From Takakia lepidozioides (Eukaryota > Streptophyta > Takakiopsida > Takakiales > Takakiaceae), in the NCBI GenBank assembly GCA_030704615.1, contig CM060731.1:60556756-60620755 (forward strand): DNA of 64,000 nucleotides, given 5' to 3'. Shown one piece after another: positions 50,501-62,197 of this stretch; position 1 is the first letter of the stretch, and each line of letters starts with the position of its first letter. A program made the position numbers and the translations under genes. The notes beneath the pieces were generated by a model that was given only the letters and a program-made list of their open reading frames with translations, did no database searches and was not told the DNA's origin.

Positions 50501-51243
50501 AATGGAGCCCTGTCAGGTCTTGTTGGAAGGTTTGGTTTTTCCTGGACCTCTCAGTGAGTGGCTATGATGAAGGGGCAGTTGGCTCGGGACGGTCATGTGT
50601 TGTTGCAAGTGGTGAAGTCACAATGCCCACTCGTACGTACTCTCCTTTATACTGAACTTTGTTGTTGTTCCAAAACACAACAAAGAACTTCACATCTTGC
50701 ATTGAAAGGAGTTCCTATCCAGTAGATCACCTGGTAGGATAAGTCTTCCCTTGGGTGGCTGCTTCAGAATTCTTTGAAAGGAGCTGTCAGGTCGTTCTGG
50801 ATATCTGGTGTGGTAGTCAAACATCTGCGGAGGTCCTTCTACTCCTACTCACCTCTAGATCTGAAGTTCAGATAAAGTGGCATCTTTTGATTTATACTAC
50901 CTACTTGGACCTGTAATATGCATTCCTGTGCAGTTTGGACCTGTGGAAGGAGCCGTTTTTGCAGATTATGTTACAGATTTGGGCTCCGGACACCCTTGCG
51001 GTTAATTGTGGTTAATTGTGGTGATAGGTTGAGTGGATTGGATGGGGTTGGCGTTGCATGCTCAGGTGATCCCACAGGAGTGCGAGGGAAGCCCGGGACT
51101 GGTTATGGCTATGGAGCTGTTCTTCGAGTGGACTTGGAGCTGGTCTTCCAGTGGGCCCCCCATTGGGGCCCTTGCGCTTAGAGTATGCCCTTAACAATAA
51201 TCATGCACGCAGGTTCCACTTTGGAATTGCCTCTCTGAATTAA
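47560..51243 (+). pseudogene. OEP80: OEP80 (Omp85-family plastid outer envelope protein) pseudogene
   Basis: Decayed exons run to the TAA at 51241-51243. POTRA region: 48186-48315 (GEPNQELKGLVCNGANVLPT), 48740-48822 (KFQRLNRVLDTLNGW), 49178-49275 ([31 protein letters not shown]), 49574-49643 (GEPTMGKTCPETILRQLTTK) and 49783-49876 (DVETVFTMGIMEDVNLVPQP). Barrel: 50052-50138 (GGFSAGGG), 50555-50632 (GYDEGAVGSGRS), 50934-51003 (GPVEGAVFADYVTDLGSG) and 51066-51243 ([17 protein letters not shown]; end [17 protein letters not shown]). Intact OEP80 is a POTRA plus beta-barrel protein of the chloroplast outer membrane. Damage: TAA at 48796-48798 where the family has Tyr, a phase mismatch before 50934, a frameshift near 51140, and about 150 barrel residues missing between 50140 and 50550. 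Introns remain, so it is not a processed copy. The 5' end is lost at the retroelement boundary; 47560-48185 has no clear exon. Confidence 0.88.
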
Positions 51244-52031
51244 GGCCATGCCCTCTCTGGGCTTTCAGCTGAAGTACTTCAGAAATCATCCTTTGCCATT
51301 TTCAATTAGCTGGCAAGGATTTTGTGAGGAATAAATTTTCTTCTCTTAGCAACCGAGCACCACTGTGAACCTACATTCTGATGACATCAAGGTATGGAAT
51401 ATGCATTATCAGCACGGATACTGGAAGTGTCTCACAAGCAATCTAATCTAGTCAGCACTTCATACTTATTACAACCATGCCTCCTTTCCCAGTAGGTTGA
51501 TGCTTGCCCACTCTAGTGGCCCACTTCTCAATACTGTACTTTGTAAGTACCCCATAGGCACACTGAATCTACCAACCAGACACCATCTCATGCAAACCTG
51601 AACATGTCTCCTTTCCAAACTCAGGAAGGGACAGACTTTAGTTCTGCCAGTTTCAGTTCACAACTACCACTTATTCAGGCTTGCCAATGTCAAACAACAA
51701 GCCAGTTGTCCCTCTTATCTATGTCCTCTCAGAACCTTCAAATCTGACCTGGGTATGCCAGAGGTCCAAGCATTCAGTTCCTGAGAACAAACTGTCCTTG
51801 CTCTATTGGAGTCCTGCAGGTCTTTAATGTTTCCAGTAATAGGCTCACTAGTGCAGTCCCATTCCCTGTCAATGCTTCAGCTCTCAAGGTTTTGGATCCG
51901 AGCAACATTGCTCTGTCATGCACACAGCCTTCAAAAGCAAACCACCTCTAGACAGCCAAGTTGTGAAATCCATCATGTTTAACTCAGCACACAGTCTCAA
52001 GCTCAGCAAGTAAGACGGTCATACAAGACAA
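51244..52031. other. Intergenic, no supported gene
   Basis: No recognisable coding sequence. The right end should contain the TOM9 3' untranslated region on the minus strand. Confidence 0.45.
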
Positions 52032-52298
52032 CTACGGGGGCAGGGCACCTAACAACCCCGCTTGTTGGCTCTCAAGATCCAACATTTGCTGCTCCCGGTC
52101 CATCTCGATGATGAGCGGCACCACCAGCACCAGGAACGAGGTTCCTGCAATCCACGCAGCCTTGCCCGTGCTCCATAGCAGCTTCTTGCTAAACCGCGCC
52201 GTGTTGTCGGCTGCCCTCCTCCCCTTCTGCACCACCGAAGACTGCTGCACACTGCTCCCCACCCGCGCCCACACCTTGTCGCTCCCCTTCTCCGCCAT
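52032..52298 (-). CDS. TOM9: Mitochondrial import receptor subunit TOM9 (plant TOM22)
   Basis: A single-exon frame of 88 residues starts MAEKGSDKVWARV. It has a basic and polar cytosolic part (VQKGRRAADNTARFSKKLLW), the conserved STGKAAWIAGTSFL, a membrane helix (about residues 48-68, SFLVLVVPLIIEM) and a short intermembrane tail (DREQQMLDLESQQAGLLG, then ALPP). Plant TOM9 is a shortened TOM22 lacking the long acidic cytosolic domain of fungi and animals. It anchors in the mitochondrial outer membrane and organises the TOM40 channel. Length and lack of introns fit the family. The frame continues upstream to a further Met (52376), but that leader is low-complexity Gly/Arg and sits in a CT-rich likely promoter, so the start at 52298 is preferred. 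Confidence 0.94.
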   Translation of the reverse strand: MAEKGSDKVWARVGSSVQQSSVVQKGRRAADNTARFSKKLLWSTGKAAWIAGTSFLVLVVPLIIEMDREQQMLDLESQQAGLLGALPP

Positions 52299-54413
52299 CG
52301 CCCCCCACCTTCCCTCTCTGTGTTTGTGTGTGTGTGCAACCTCCCTCGCTCCTCCTCCTCCCCCTCCGCAGCCCACCCACTCCTCTGCTCTAACCCTAAT
52401 GCTATTGAAGACTGCTTACAAATTTGGTTGACTGATTCGTTGACATACTGATGGGAAAAAGTTATTTAATCTCAATTACCTGTTTAAAAACAAAATCTCA
52501 TTTGTGTGACTATTATCTGCACTACATGCCATACCCCTCTTCCGCTTAGGCTGATCGAAGGACAGCTGAGCCTTGGACTTGCCCTTCCTAAGGCTCCGCC
52601 GGTGATGCCAGTTCACCTCAGCCTCCTCTGCATCATTGGGGGAGTGCTTGGCGCTAACAGCACTTCCAGCAGGCCGGGAATGCGTAACTTGTTCCTTTGA
52701 AAGCTGTTTGCAGATGAGATTTCCCTTAAGCTTACCCCAAGAGATATCGAAGGCTGCGAGATGGATCTGCTGATGCATTTTGTAATGGAAGATAGACGGA
52801 TGGCAAACAGAAGATCAGGTTGATCTTCTCTTCTTTCCTCCTGCTTCAGAGGTTGGCACTAACCGAACAGTAGGGATTGCTGGACTTGACAAAACTCTCC
52901 TCTGATTGAAAATGACCACCTGGGTTCAGCTTCAGGGCAGCCTCAACCAGCTGGCCCCTTAGCCACTGAGAAAGAACCACACCGCTTGAAGCCACACACT
53001 CTTTATAGAGAGGGAGATAGGCAACAGTGACTTGAAACTGCAATGGAAGTTCTTGTAGGTGAATTATCCCATATCGATTGCCCAAAAGTGATGAGGTTCT
53101 TTTTTCTTTTGGGCTTGTTGTTTCTTTTTCCACAACTCCTTTTCTACAGGGCACTGTTTGTGACCTGTCCCCTTTCATTTTACAAAATAATTAAATATTT
53201 TAAAATACAGGCAATTTAATTTTGATGGATGAATGACATGGATTCTGTACAGATACGTATTTTACACGATTTGCTTATAAAGACGGCAGCGTAATCTTAT
53301 TCTAAATGCCATGACCTAACTTCACCCAAGCTGGCAGTCACGGGTCTTGCTTTTTTATTTTATTTTATTTTATTTCTTTTTTAATTTGACCTTTAAAGAA
53401 AAAACGACCCTGTTCTCCAGAAAAAAAAAAAAAAACGAAAAAGCGAAAAAACCAATAAGTCAACTCAATTATTCGTTCTCGATTTATTGTAGCATATTGT
53501 AGATCATTTAGATGCGAGAACGTTAAGCAGCGAAGGGTTGGGTGACCTGAAGAGGGGTCGGGCGACCGGGCCTTCACGCGTGCGACCTCCACCCTGCTGT
53601 TGCCAAGGGAAGGTCGAGAGGAAGAGAGGGAGACACTTGTGGGGAGGAGATCAGCGGGAGCCTAGCACCTGCATTAACAAAGCTTTTGATCACATTCCGA
53701 TGCGCGTTTGGCCTAGGTTTACTTGACGGTGGAAGACAAGCTTGCTTATAGGTCATTCAAAGTCCTTCCAGGCAGGCTCGATTTACCTTGTTGCGACCTG
53801 ACGCAGGGCTCTCTGCAATCCGTGAAATCAAGGTCTTGTGCTTCTTCAACTTTACCTGGATACAAATCCAAATCTGGACTTGATTCATTGTTCCTTTTCC
53901 GGGTTTGATGTATGTGCTTTGGTTTGACATAGTCTCTGCTTACGAGGTGATGGAGATAGCGCATGAGAGACAAGGAGGAAGAGGAAAAATATCGTCACGT
54001 CCATTATCGGGAATTGCGAAACTCACTTTTTGGAAATCTTCGTGTCTCCAGATTGCCGGGGCGATTTACAGCATCCCTGTCCACATAATTCATAGAAATT
54101 CTGATTGGAGCTAAATCGGCACGTGAAGATCTGAGTAGTGTGTGTTTAGAATGCAATTAAAGGACTATGCTGTAGTTGTTGCGATGGAGGTTTTCGACGG
54201 GAGGATAAAGGAGCCGAGGAACTCTAGACCAGTGCGATCGATTGTGTCTGACCATTCTACTTTGGCGACGTCAGATCTTGCCAACGTATTAGTTGTGTCA
54301 GTCTATTTGGGAGCCCTGTTGTGTGACTAAGAAAAGGAAAACATCCTTTGTGAGAGAATCATTCCGATGTTTTCGGACTGTGCTCCCCGAATTTGTTATA
54401 CTCCTGTGCTGAA
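52299..54413. other. Region between TOM9 and ZNF598, two weak ORFs
   Basis: A CT-rich stretch (52299-52400) is the likely TOM9 promoter. Minus-strand frames at 52476-52778 (RRSLRKGKSKAQLSFDQPKR) and 52846-53178 (VVLSQWLRGQLVEAALKLNP) could be two exons of one small gene, but no family is recognised and no junction was confirmed. An A/T microsatellite (TTTTA)n lies at 53350-53390 and an A-run at 53420-53435. The last several hundred bases should hold the ZNF598 promoter and leader. Confidence 0.4.
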
Positions 54414-54458
54414 ATGGAAACCCTAACGTCATACGATAAGTGGACACCTATTCAATGA
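54414..54458 (+). promoter_or_regulatory. Upstream ORF overlapping the ZNF598 start
   Basis: A 14-codon frame (METLTSYDKWTPIQ) opens with ATG at 54414 and stops with TGA at 54456-54458. The stop shares bases with the main ATG at 54455-54457 (ATGA overlap). If included in the transcript it would favour termination-reinitiation. The transcript start is unknown. Confidence 0.4.
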
Positions 54459-57400
54459 AGGAATGTGCACCTTTTGCAGACACAGGAACGCATATTGAAG
54501 AGATGGAGGACTGCTGTGCGGTATGTGCAGAGCCACTTGAGTGGGTGGCATATGGACCCTGTGGGCATCGGGAAGTTTGTTTCACCTGCACTGCCCGCAT
54601 GCGATTTGTAATGAACGACAAGCATTGTTGCATTTGCAAGCAAGAGTGCTCTTTCGTCTTTGTTACCAAGGTTTGTCTTCTCTTTTCTAACTCACAAGGT
54701 TCCTGAGTACTCAAAGGTCACTTATATCCATATTGTCATTTGAAGATACTTGAGAGGTTACAGAAAGTGGTTGACAATTGCCACATGTGTTTGTCCTGAA
54801 TGAATTGTCTTTACACAAGTTGTTTCCTCTGCTATCAAGTGCAGTGTGAGTAGCAGATGTCAGTAGCACCTCTAAGATCCACTCTTTCTGTTATCCGATA
54901 CGACTGGTGTTCTATTTCGGCACATTTGAATCTAAGTAGAAGAATATTTGTCACTTCTCTTATTGAGTTGCAACTGAGTGGTTCAGGTGCGCTGGCTCTT
55001 TGACAGGCATTGGGAGATTATACCAAAGTCATACCAAACTTCAGCACATTGCCAGAACAGCTCGAGATCAAAGAGACGGGTGGGAATCGTATCTGGTATG
55101 AGAGTAATGTGGAAGCCTACTTTGATGATGAGGAGCCGTTCCAACTCATCAAAGCCATGTGCCGACTTTGCTGTAACATATGTGAGCAGACCTCCTTGGC
55201 AGAAGTGGAGGACAGTCCGCCGAAGGGCACAGTAAAGAAGGGTCACATGTTTAAGAGCATTGAATCGCTGCGCCGCCACCATTTTACGACACACAAGCTC
55301 CTCATGTGTGGATTGTGCTTGGAAGGACGTAAGGTGAATCTCTTTCTTGGACTGGCATTTCATCATATCCAGTGGCTGAACTTTACACTTTTTTTGTCAA
55401 TGATTGTTTTCTCGACAAAGGCTCTTCTGTACACTTTTATCGCCTTCAGTGCTGTCCTGCTTAAACATTCGCTCAGGAAAACCCTTTGGCACATGTGTAT
55501 GTTGATTCCTTAAAGAGCCATCGTGACGAGTTGCAAATTTCAAAGTCCCAACTATAGCTTCTGTTGTGGCCTTTAGCTGGCACTGCTATTCTGCTCATTC
55601 TGAGTTAGCTGTCCATCGAAGGTGTAGACCTATCGGCCTTACAATAGAAGAAGCATTATATAATATTGACTCAATTCTACAAATTATTAGGTTGTCGATT
55701 AGTGTGTGGAAGGCATGCAGGTGTAACATCGCTGTTGCACTGGTCTGCACAGGTGTTCATCTGTGAGCAGAAGCTATACACACGGACACAACTGGATCGT
55801 CATGCCTCCAAGGGGGATACTGACGTGGATGGCACTGAAGAGGAGAGAGGGGGTTTTGCAGGGCACCCCATGTGTGCTTTCTGTAGGAAGCGTTTCTATG
55901 GAGACAATGAGCTCTATCAGCACATGTCCACGGAGCATTACACTTGTCACCTTTGTCAACGGTAATCATAAGCATTCAAGTGACCATGTGCCTTCTCTCC
56001 CCTTTGAGGGTCTGTCTGTCTGTTATGTGAGACACATTTTCTCTACAAAGCTGCTACTGCACTTGTTGGCCACATTTATTGCTGTCGGATAGGGTAGAAT
56101 TAAAGTGATGTACCTGTTTAACATGCCTAAGTAGAGGAGGAGAGAGGGGTAGGGAAGGTACTTTTGTGGTTAGACATTTTTTGTCAATATGGTATTGTTT
56201 GTAGAGAGATATAGAGGACAAAGATAGCCCTCCTGAGCCGCTTGGAACAGACCTACCTGTAAAGGCAGGTACTATGCATCCATGTGTAGGAAAGTACACA
56301 AACACAATATTAGGTGGAATGATGACAAACTTCTTCCTAGGTATTCCCGTTTCTTACCATGTGTGGTGTGCAGGTCAAGGCCTGGTCATTATGAGTATTA
56401 TCGCAACTATGATGACTTGGAGGTAAGTTGGTGTGAGTGCTTGCTCTTCCACAGTAGGGTAGTACACAATGGTGTCTTACCATGCAAACTAGGATGGCAG
56501 GCAAAATGCAGGCCTAAGTCCGTACTATTATCTTTCTTTTATATAGTACTGCGAAAGGCAAGAAAATGCATGTAACCACTGTGATCGACCACCTAGTTCG
56601 TCAAATGATTTTTATTGTACATCAAGCTGAGGGGTTAGATGGGGGTGGAATAGAGGACAATGCTCTCCCAAATGTCTTCTGTGAAACAGGTGGCTATTTT
56701 TTTTTATGCAGAGAGCATGTTCTACCTAATGGTGATGTCAATCTTGATTGTGGGTGACGGCTGGGGCCATAGATGCATTTTCGGAATGACCATGTACTCT
56801 GTGAGCACAGTGACTGCCTTGCCAAGAAATTTGTGGTCTTTACCAGTGATGCCGAGTTGAAGGTATTCTTCCATGCCGATTGGGGCTTGGAGTTAGTGAG
56901 TTCCTCTGCTTACATGGACATGCCTTGTAAAGATGACGAACAAGTTCAGCTTCTGTGTGGTTTCGTACATTATTTGGGAGAATAGCATGATGGATTATTG
57001 CTTGCCCACAACTGCTGTGGCAGAGCATGGCATACCCAACCTCTTTGTCCTCCCACATGCCTATCACTGATCTGTTATGCCTGGTGTCCTTAAATGATGG
57101 CTAGTGTCAGACTGAAGGAGCCATTTTTGGTAGGTGTATTGATAAATGGGTGATGTGTTTGGTGATTGTCATGATCTCTTCAGCGTCATAATGCCACTAC
57201 TCATGGAGGGAACATGTCACGTTCTCAACGTAATGCTGCACTTCAGGTATTCCCACTGGCCAATAACTTGTCACATGCGTGGGAGTTGTACATTGATATG
57301 AGGAGTTGTATATTTACAACCATTTGAACTGTCTGACGATGTAGAGATATTTCTTATGGGATCAGTTGCAACTTTCTGTTTCCTCAGATTCCGGTGAGCT

Positions 57401-59232
57401 TTCACTTTCGACGGCCTGGGCAGGACTCTGGAGAAGATGGTGGAAGTGGAGGTACGCCATACCGACGTGGTGGCCGGGGCCGTGGTTCCGTGACGACACA
57501 TTCAAGAGGTGGAGGTGATTCTCTGGATGCTACTGTGCGAGCCAGTGTGGAACAAGCAATTCTGGAAGATGCAGTTCGTGAGTCAGCTGCGTTGTTTGCC
57601 AGTACTGAGCCGGATGTAGTAAGTTCAGGTCCTGGTGGTCATACTCCTGAAGGACCAAATTCATTTGCAGCTCTTGGGGAGAGTGAAGCCGGAGAAGGAG
57701 AAGGTGGGCCTTCGAGATACCTCTCAGCTGTATCAGGGTCTGGTCCATCTTCCCTAGCAGATTCTGCATTTCCACCCCTCCCTGGGCTGTCAAAAAATGC
57801 TCGTCGTAAGGCAAAGATGCGGAACCAGGGCCCCAATGCATCAATGGCGGCACTTTTGGGAGGGGGTGGAGGAAGAGGAGGCATTCGTGTTTTAAATATG
57901 GCGGATTCCAGGCCTTCATCAGTAACACCTATTTCTCGTCCCTCACCAGGAAATGCAGATGCAAGGTCTAGGAGTCAAGTCAGTGGTAGTGTCAGTAGCA
58001 CTAGTGCGGGGGCTTCAGTTGGAGGTGTTAGAGATGAAAGGGGCAGGCAAACCCAACCTGTGACTCCAGTGACTGCAACTGGACCCCCGCCAGGTGCTGA
58101 CCAAGGGGCACCTGGCGGGATTAGTGGACACAGCGGCAGGGGACAGACTGCCTCTTCATTGGGGTCAGCAGTCCAAGACAGTAGGTTAGACATTGTTGAC
58201 CAGCTCAGCATGGAAGAGATACGTGCTGCCAACAAAGCTCTTGTTGATCGCATTCGAGCAGGGTTGAAAGGCAATGAGCAGCAGTTTGCTGATTTCAAGG
58301 ATGTGTCTGCTCGTTTTAGAAAAGGGGAGATGAGTTCACGCGACTACAATGGACATGTTGCCCGTCTAGGTCTTTCTTATGTCGTGCCAGAGCTTGCGAG
58401 GCTTTGTCCAGATCCACGAAAGCGCACTGAGTTGATGGAGGCACATAGAGGTGGACTTACTCTTGGTCAAGCCAGACCTCCAGGTTTTGGTGGCACCCCT
58501 CCCCCTTCGCACACTGCTATGGGGAAAAGCCCTGGAGAGACTGGAAAAGGCAAGTCCATGGAAGAACAGGGAAGCCTCCAACCGGCAAGCCTGGCCATTT
58601 TGCCTAGTTTGAGTGTATGGGTGCAACCATCAAATGAGGAGGTGGAAGTGCTCTCTACAGATGGGTACCGCAGAGCCAAAGGGAAGTCCAAAGTAGAGGA
58701 AGGGGGGTCGTCCATTTCCAGTATGGAGAAAGCATCCTTAGATGACTCCGCTGTTGCTCATGACCGTTCACTACAAGTCTTGGTAAAAGCATCCCGTAGT
58801 TTGTTGGAGTCTCCTGCTGAGGCAGGTTCCATTGTCGTTAGCTCGGTGCCAGCTGGTGGGTGGGCTTGTGTTGTATGCACCTTGGTCAACCAAGTGGGCA
58901 CTTTCCAATGTGCAGCATGTAGTTCTACTGGCCCTGCTGGGGCAGCTGCTAATGAAGCTGAAAAAGGAGATGCTGCAGGGAGTGACAAACGGAAAAAGAA
59001 GTTGCCCAAATTCCAGAGAGTGCGATTGGGTGATGGATCTGCTGCTGCGCTTTTAGACAGTACCACATCAAATCCTTGGGGGTCAGACCTGGTGCAAAAT
59101 GGTAATGCTACGCCGGCCGTCACTCAAGGTAGATCTTTCGGTCGTGGTGCTTGGAACAATGGTGGAGGGCAGCGGTTGGTTTCCTTGGCACAAAGGGAGT
59201 CTGACATTGATGCTGCTGGGGGTAGGAAGTAA
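54455..59232 (+). CDS. ZNF598: ZNF598/Hel2-type RING E3 ubiquitin ligase (collided-ribosome sensor)
   Basis: Seven exons (54455-54670, 55007-55333, 55753-55961, 56374-56422, 56773-56862, 57184-57246, 57388-59232) join in frame to 932 residues. RING finger at residues 21-61 (CAVC, PCGH, CFTC, CCIC). C2H2 fingers follow in CRLCCNICE to HHFTTHK, ICEQKLYTRTQLDRH, and HPMCAFCRKRFYGDNELYQH, then STEHYTCHLCQR, YEYYRNYDDLE, HVLCEHSDCLAKKFVVF and HNATTHGGNMSRSQRNAALQ. These are landmark ZNF598/Hel2 sequences. The last exon encodes a Gly/Ser/Pro-rich disordered stretch, then the conserved helical segment NKALVDRIRAGLKGNEQQFA, VPELARLCPDPRK. ZNF598 ubiquitinates 40S proteins on collided ribosomes and starts ribosome quality control. 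A RanBP2-type finger lies near residue 810 (W810, C812, C815, C826, C829). The start is the first ATG in frame with the RING exon. Confidence 0.95.
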
Positions 59233-62197
59233 GTTTGTGCCAACGGAAGCAGTGTGACACCATTCATATCTGTAGAGAATTCACCTAATATTTTTTTCAA
59301 TTGCAATGCCGTCGAGATGATCTGCTGATCATTCATATTGATTGGTTGATTTTTGCCTCTGGAGGAACTACACCTGTTTCTGATACTGTCGACTTATCAA
59401 GTAACATGGTAGCTTCTTGCACGTAAGAAAGACTAGGAAAGGTACTGATGACTATCCACTGTGTGTGCGCTGCACAGAGAACAATAATTTGCTCTTTTGT
59501 GTGATGCCATGAGCAGAGAATTTTGTAAGTTTGGGGTTAAAATATGGTCCCTTTTGTGACTGGAGAAGAAGCCAGCAGGGATGTTTTTATGGCAGTCTTG
59601 GTGAAGAACAGGCCTCTCCTGCAACAATGGGCCTGGCAGTCACTTGCAGAGTGCCGCAATGGGAGCTCCCCGGGTAAATGACGACATTTAAACCCTGCAA
59701 CACAATCTTGCCAAGGGTGCTCCTGCAGGTTATGTAGTTCATCCTCCACACCTCCAGACACTGCCAAGAGTGACCAGCAAACTCAATTTCTATGGAAATC
59801 AAACCTTCCAGTGTGACCCTGCAACCATGTCAAGCCTTGATCGGGCGGCTCACAAGGGCAGGAACCTTCCGTGACGTAAGGTGCCATCCTCACCTGGCAG
59901 GGAAATCCGTCCGCGTAAGGTGCCATCCTCTCTAACTAAGAAATCCTGGCTGGGTCTTTACGGAAATGTGAGAGTGACTTCGCTGATTTGTGATTTCATC
60001 AGGTTCTGTCAGTAAATACGGTTTGATGTTGTAGGGGTTCCCCAACAGGGGTGCAAGGAATGAGTTTTATGTCCCCTCCTGGCAGGATGTGAGCAGGTAT
60101 AACATATGGGCCTCCACTGCTGGGCTTCTGTCCACCTGCTCCCTGCTCCACAGCTTTTTCAGGGTCCACTTCGCCTGGCATCGTTTCCCCACCAGGTCCA
60201 CAGGAAGGTCCCTCGGACATTTTGGCATGTTCTGTATCCGTGTGAGGTGGTTGTGTTGTTTGAGGGAAAAACACAAACTTTCTTTTTGTTGGTATCTCGA
60301 GATGAAGCCATATGTTGTGAGAGTCCTCCATCTCATTCAAGAGTCCCATGCTACTCCCAAGGTGTTTCCATTGCAGCAACTATGTGGAATGGCTTCACTT
60401 TGCCTGGTCATATTACTGTAATCGATGTGCCTTTCATGTGAAATCCAGCAATTGAAGTTGTTGACTGCCTTTCGAATGGGTGTCTGAAGCCTCCAGGCTT
60501 GCAAATCTTAAAACATTGAGCCATCTTGACTCAATGTCATGTGAACTCATTGGGAACAGTTTTCCCATTTGAGTGGTTTTAGTGCATTACAGCTCCAGCT
60601 CAGAACCATGCAGCAGTTGGCTCTCCCAAGCTAAATTTATTCTAAAACTGGAAACTGGGTTCACAAGCCCTTGGCAGAGGCCTTTCTACAGCTAAACATG
60701 TTCAGGTGGCTACTCGGAGCTTCCAGACCGATCCCCACTAAGTAAGTGCCAGATGAAGTACTCCGAAAAAGTTTGACTTTCCTGATGGTACTAATAATTT
60801 GAGTTATGTTTCAGGAGGTAAGACTGGAAACAGATGCTCAGATGCACTTATATCGATGTGTCTTGTTGTCTATGCAGTCACTAAAACCAGACAAGGATGT
60901 GTGCTACTCAATCTGTCTGTTCAAAGAAATGGTTTGTAGTTTGTAGCTCCAAACAAAATTTGTCTTTCAGGGTGGCATACCAAAACTTAAGAATGTGCTG
61001 ATCGCGAATGATGAAATGCAGATCTTTCGTGTTTAGAAGAATCTTATTTTCACCTAGGCAAGGTGGTCACAGTGACTTCTTCTGGTGCTTCAAACCCCAA
61101 CCTTCTGTGTATTTTACAGCCAGCATTGTGATCAAGCTTTTCAGTGCGGCCATGGTGCATTATTTTTCTCAGATGCACTGTGCTGGCCCTGCACTGAAAT
61201 TGAGCAGTGCTGGAGGTTGCATGTACCTGCCATTTTCTTCGTCTCCATGTCCTCTTAAGTTCTCACAGACACGCGGGGTTTTGAGTGCGGGGGTTTTGAG
61301 TAAGGTCGAACGATGGGGCTTTGTCCCTCACAGATCTAGAATTTTTGTTGGGCTTCCGAGGATCAGAAAGACAGGTTTTGAGGCCAACAAGAGTCTTCTT
61401 CAGGGAGACTTTGAAATGTCGCACTTCATCAGTTGGGTCCTCGCTCTCACTCCAACAACCAGCGCCCAAAAGCGTAAGAGTAAAGGTGTCATAGGGTGTC
61501 ATAAACATCGCATAATTTGGACACAAAAATCCTGTCCTCGCAGCAGAGTTGCAGATTGCGCAGTTCCATCTACCGGGGAGCGAGTCCTCACAACTCTCCA
61601 CAGAAAATTTGGAGGAGAGATTGGGATGTGATGGGGTGAGATTTGCGGATGTGGAGGGCATTATGACAGAATTGAAGATAAGAAACAGATCACGAATGGT
61701 TCTCCAAAGCGTGATTTTTCCTCATACAAAGCAATCATGATGCAGGAAAACTAGGCCCGGTTTTGTTAAGCTTTTAGCACCTAGCAAGCATTGCATTTTG
61801 ATAGATTAGGTTGGACTACGTACCACATTATCACGCATCCGGAGCATCTTGGGTCGATGGAGGGGGTATTCTTTGAATTTGCAATACATAGAACATGACA
61901 TGATTAGCACCTACAAAAATTGTAGTGGGGGCTATTCAAACACATATGGCACGAAGCACGGTTGAGGAAGCTTTGTTGTAGGCTTGCAAGGCTGTAAGTA
62001 TGGATCAAGTCCCTTTAGCCCTCTGTTGAGTCTTCAGGTTTTGACTCAGAGATCCCAATGCTCAAAGAGATGAGGGGCAAAAAAAGTTTCTTCTCCAACT
62101 GGCAGCAGCCATGGAGCACGAAAGAGGCAGAAGGAAAGGCCTCCCATGTAAGGCAGACAAAGGGTGGAGACAAAGGGAGGAGTGCACTCTAATGTAG
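59233..62197. other. Intergenic, no supported gene
   Basis: Open frames such as 61008-61631 (+) and 59999-60379 (-) lack recognisable domains. A short direct repeat (GTAAGGTGCCATCCTC) occurs at about 59876 and 59915. Confidence 0.4.

Noticed and set aside
52032-52376. Longer TOM9 starting at 52376
   Set aside because: The added leader is low-complexity and not found in the family; the Met at 52298 gives the usual length.
59999-60441. Overlapping 110-126 codon frames on both strands
   Set aside because: No family resemblance, no confirmed splice partners, and mutual overlap suggests chance.
61008-61631. 207-codon plus-strand open frame
   Set aside because: Low-information composition, no domain, and overlapped by an equally open antisense frame.
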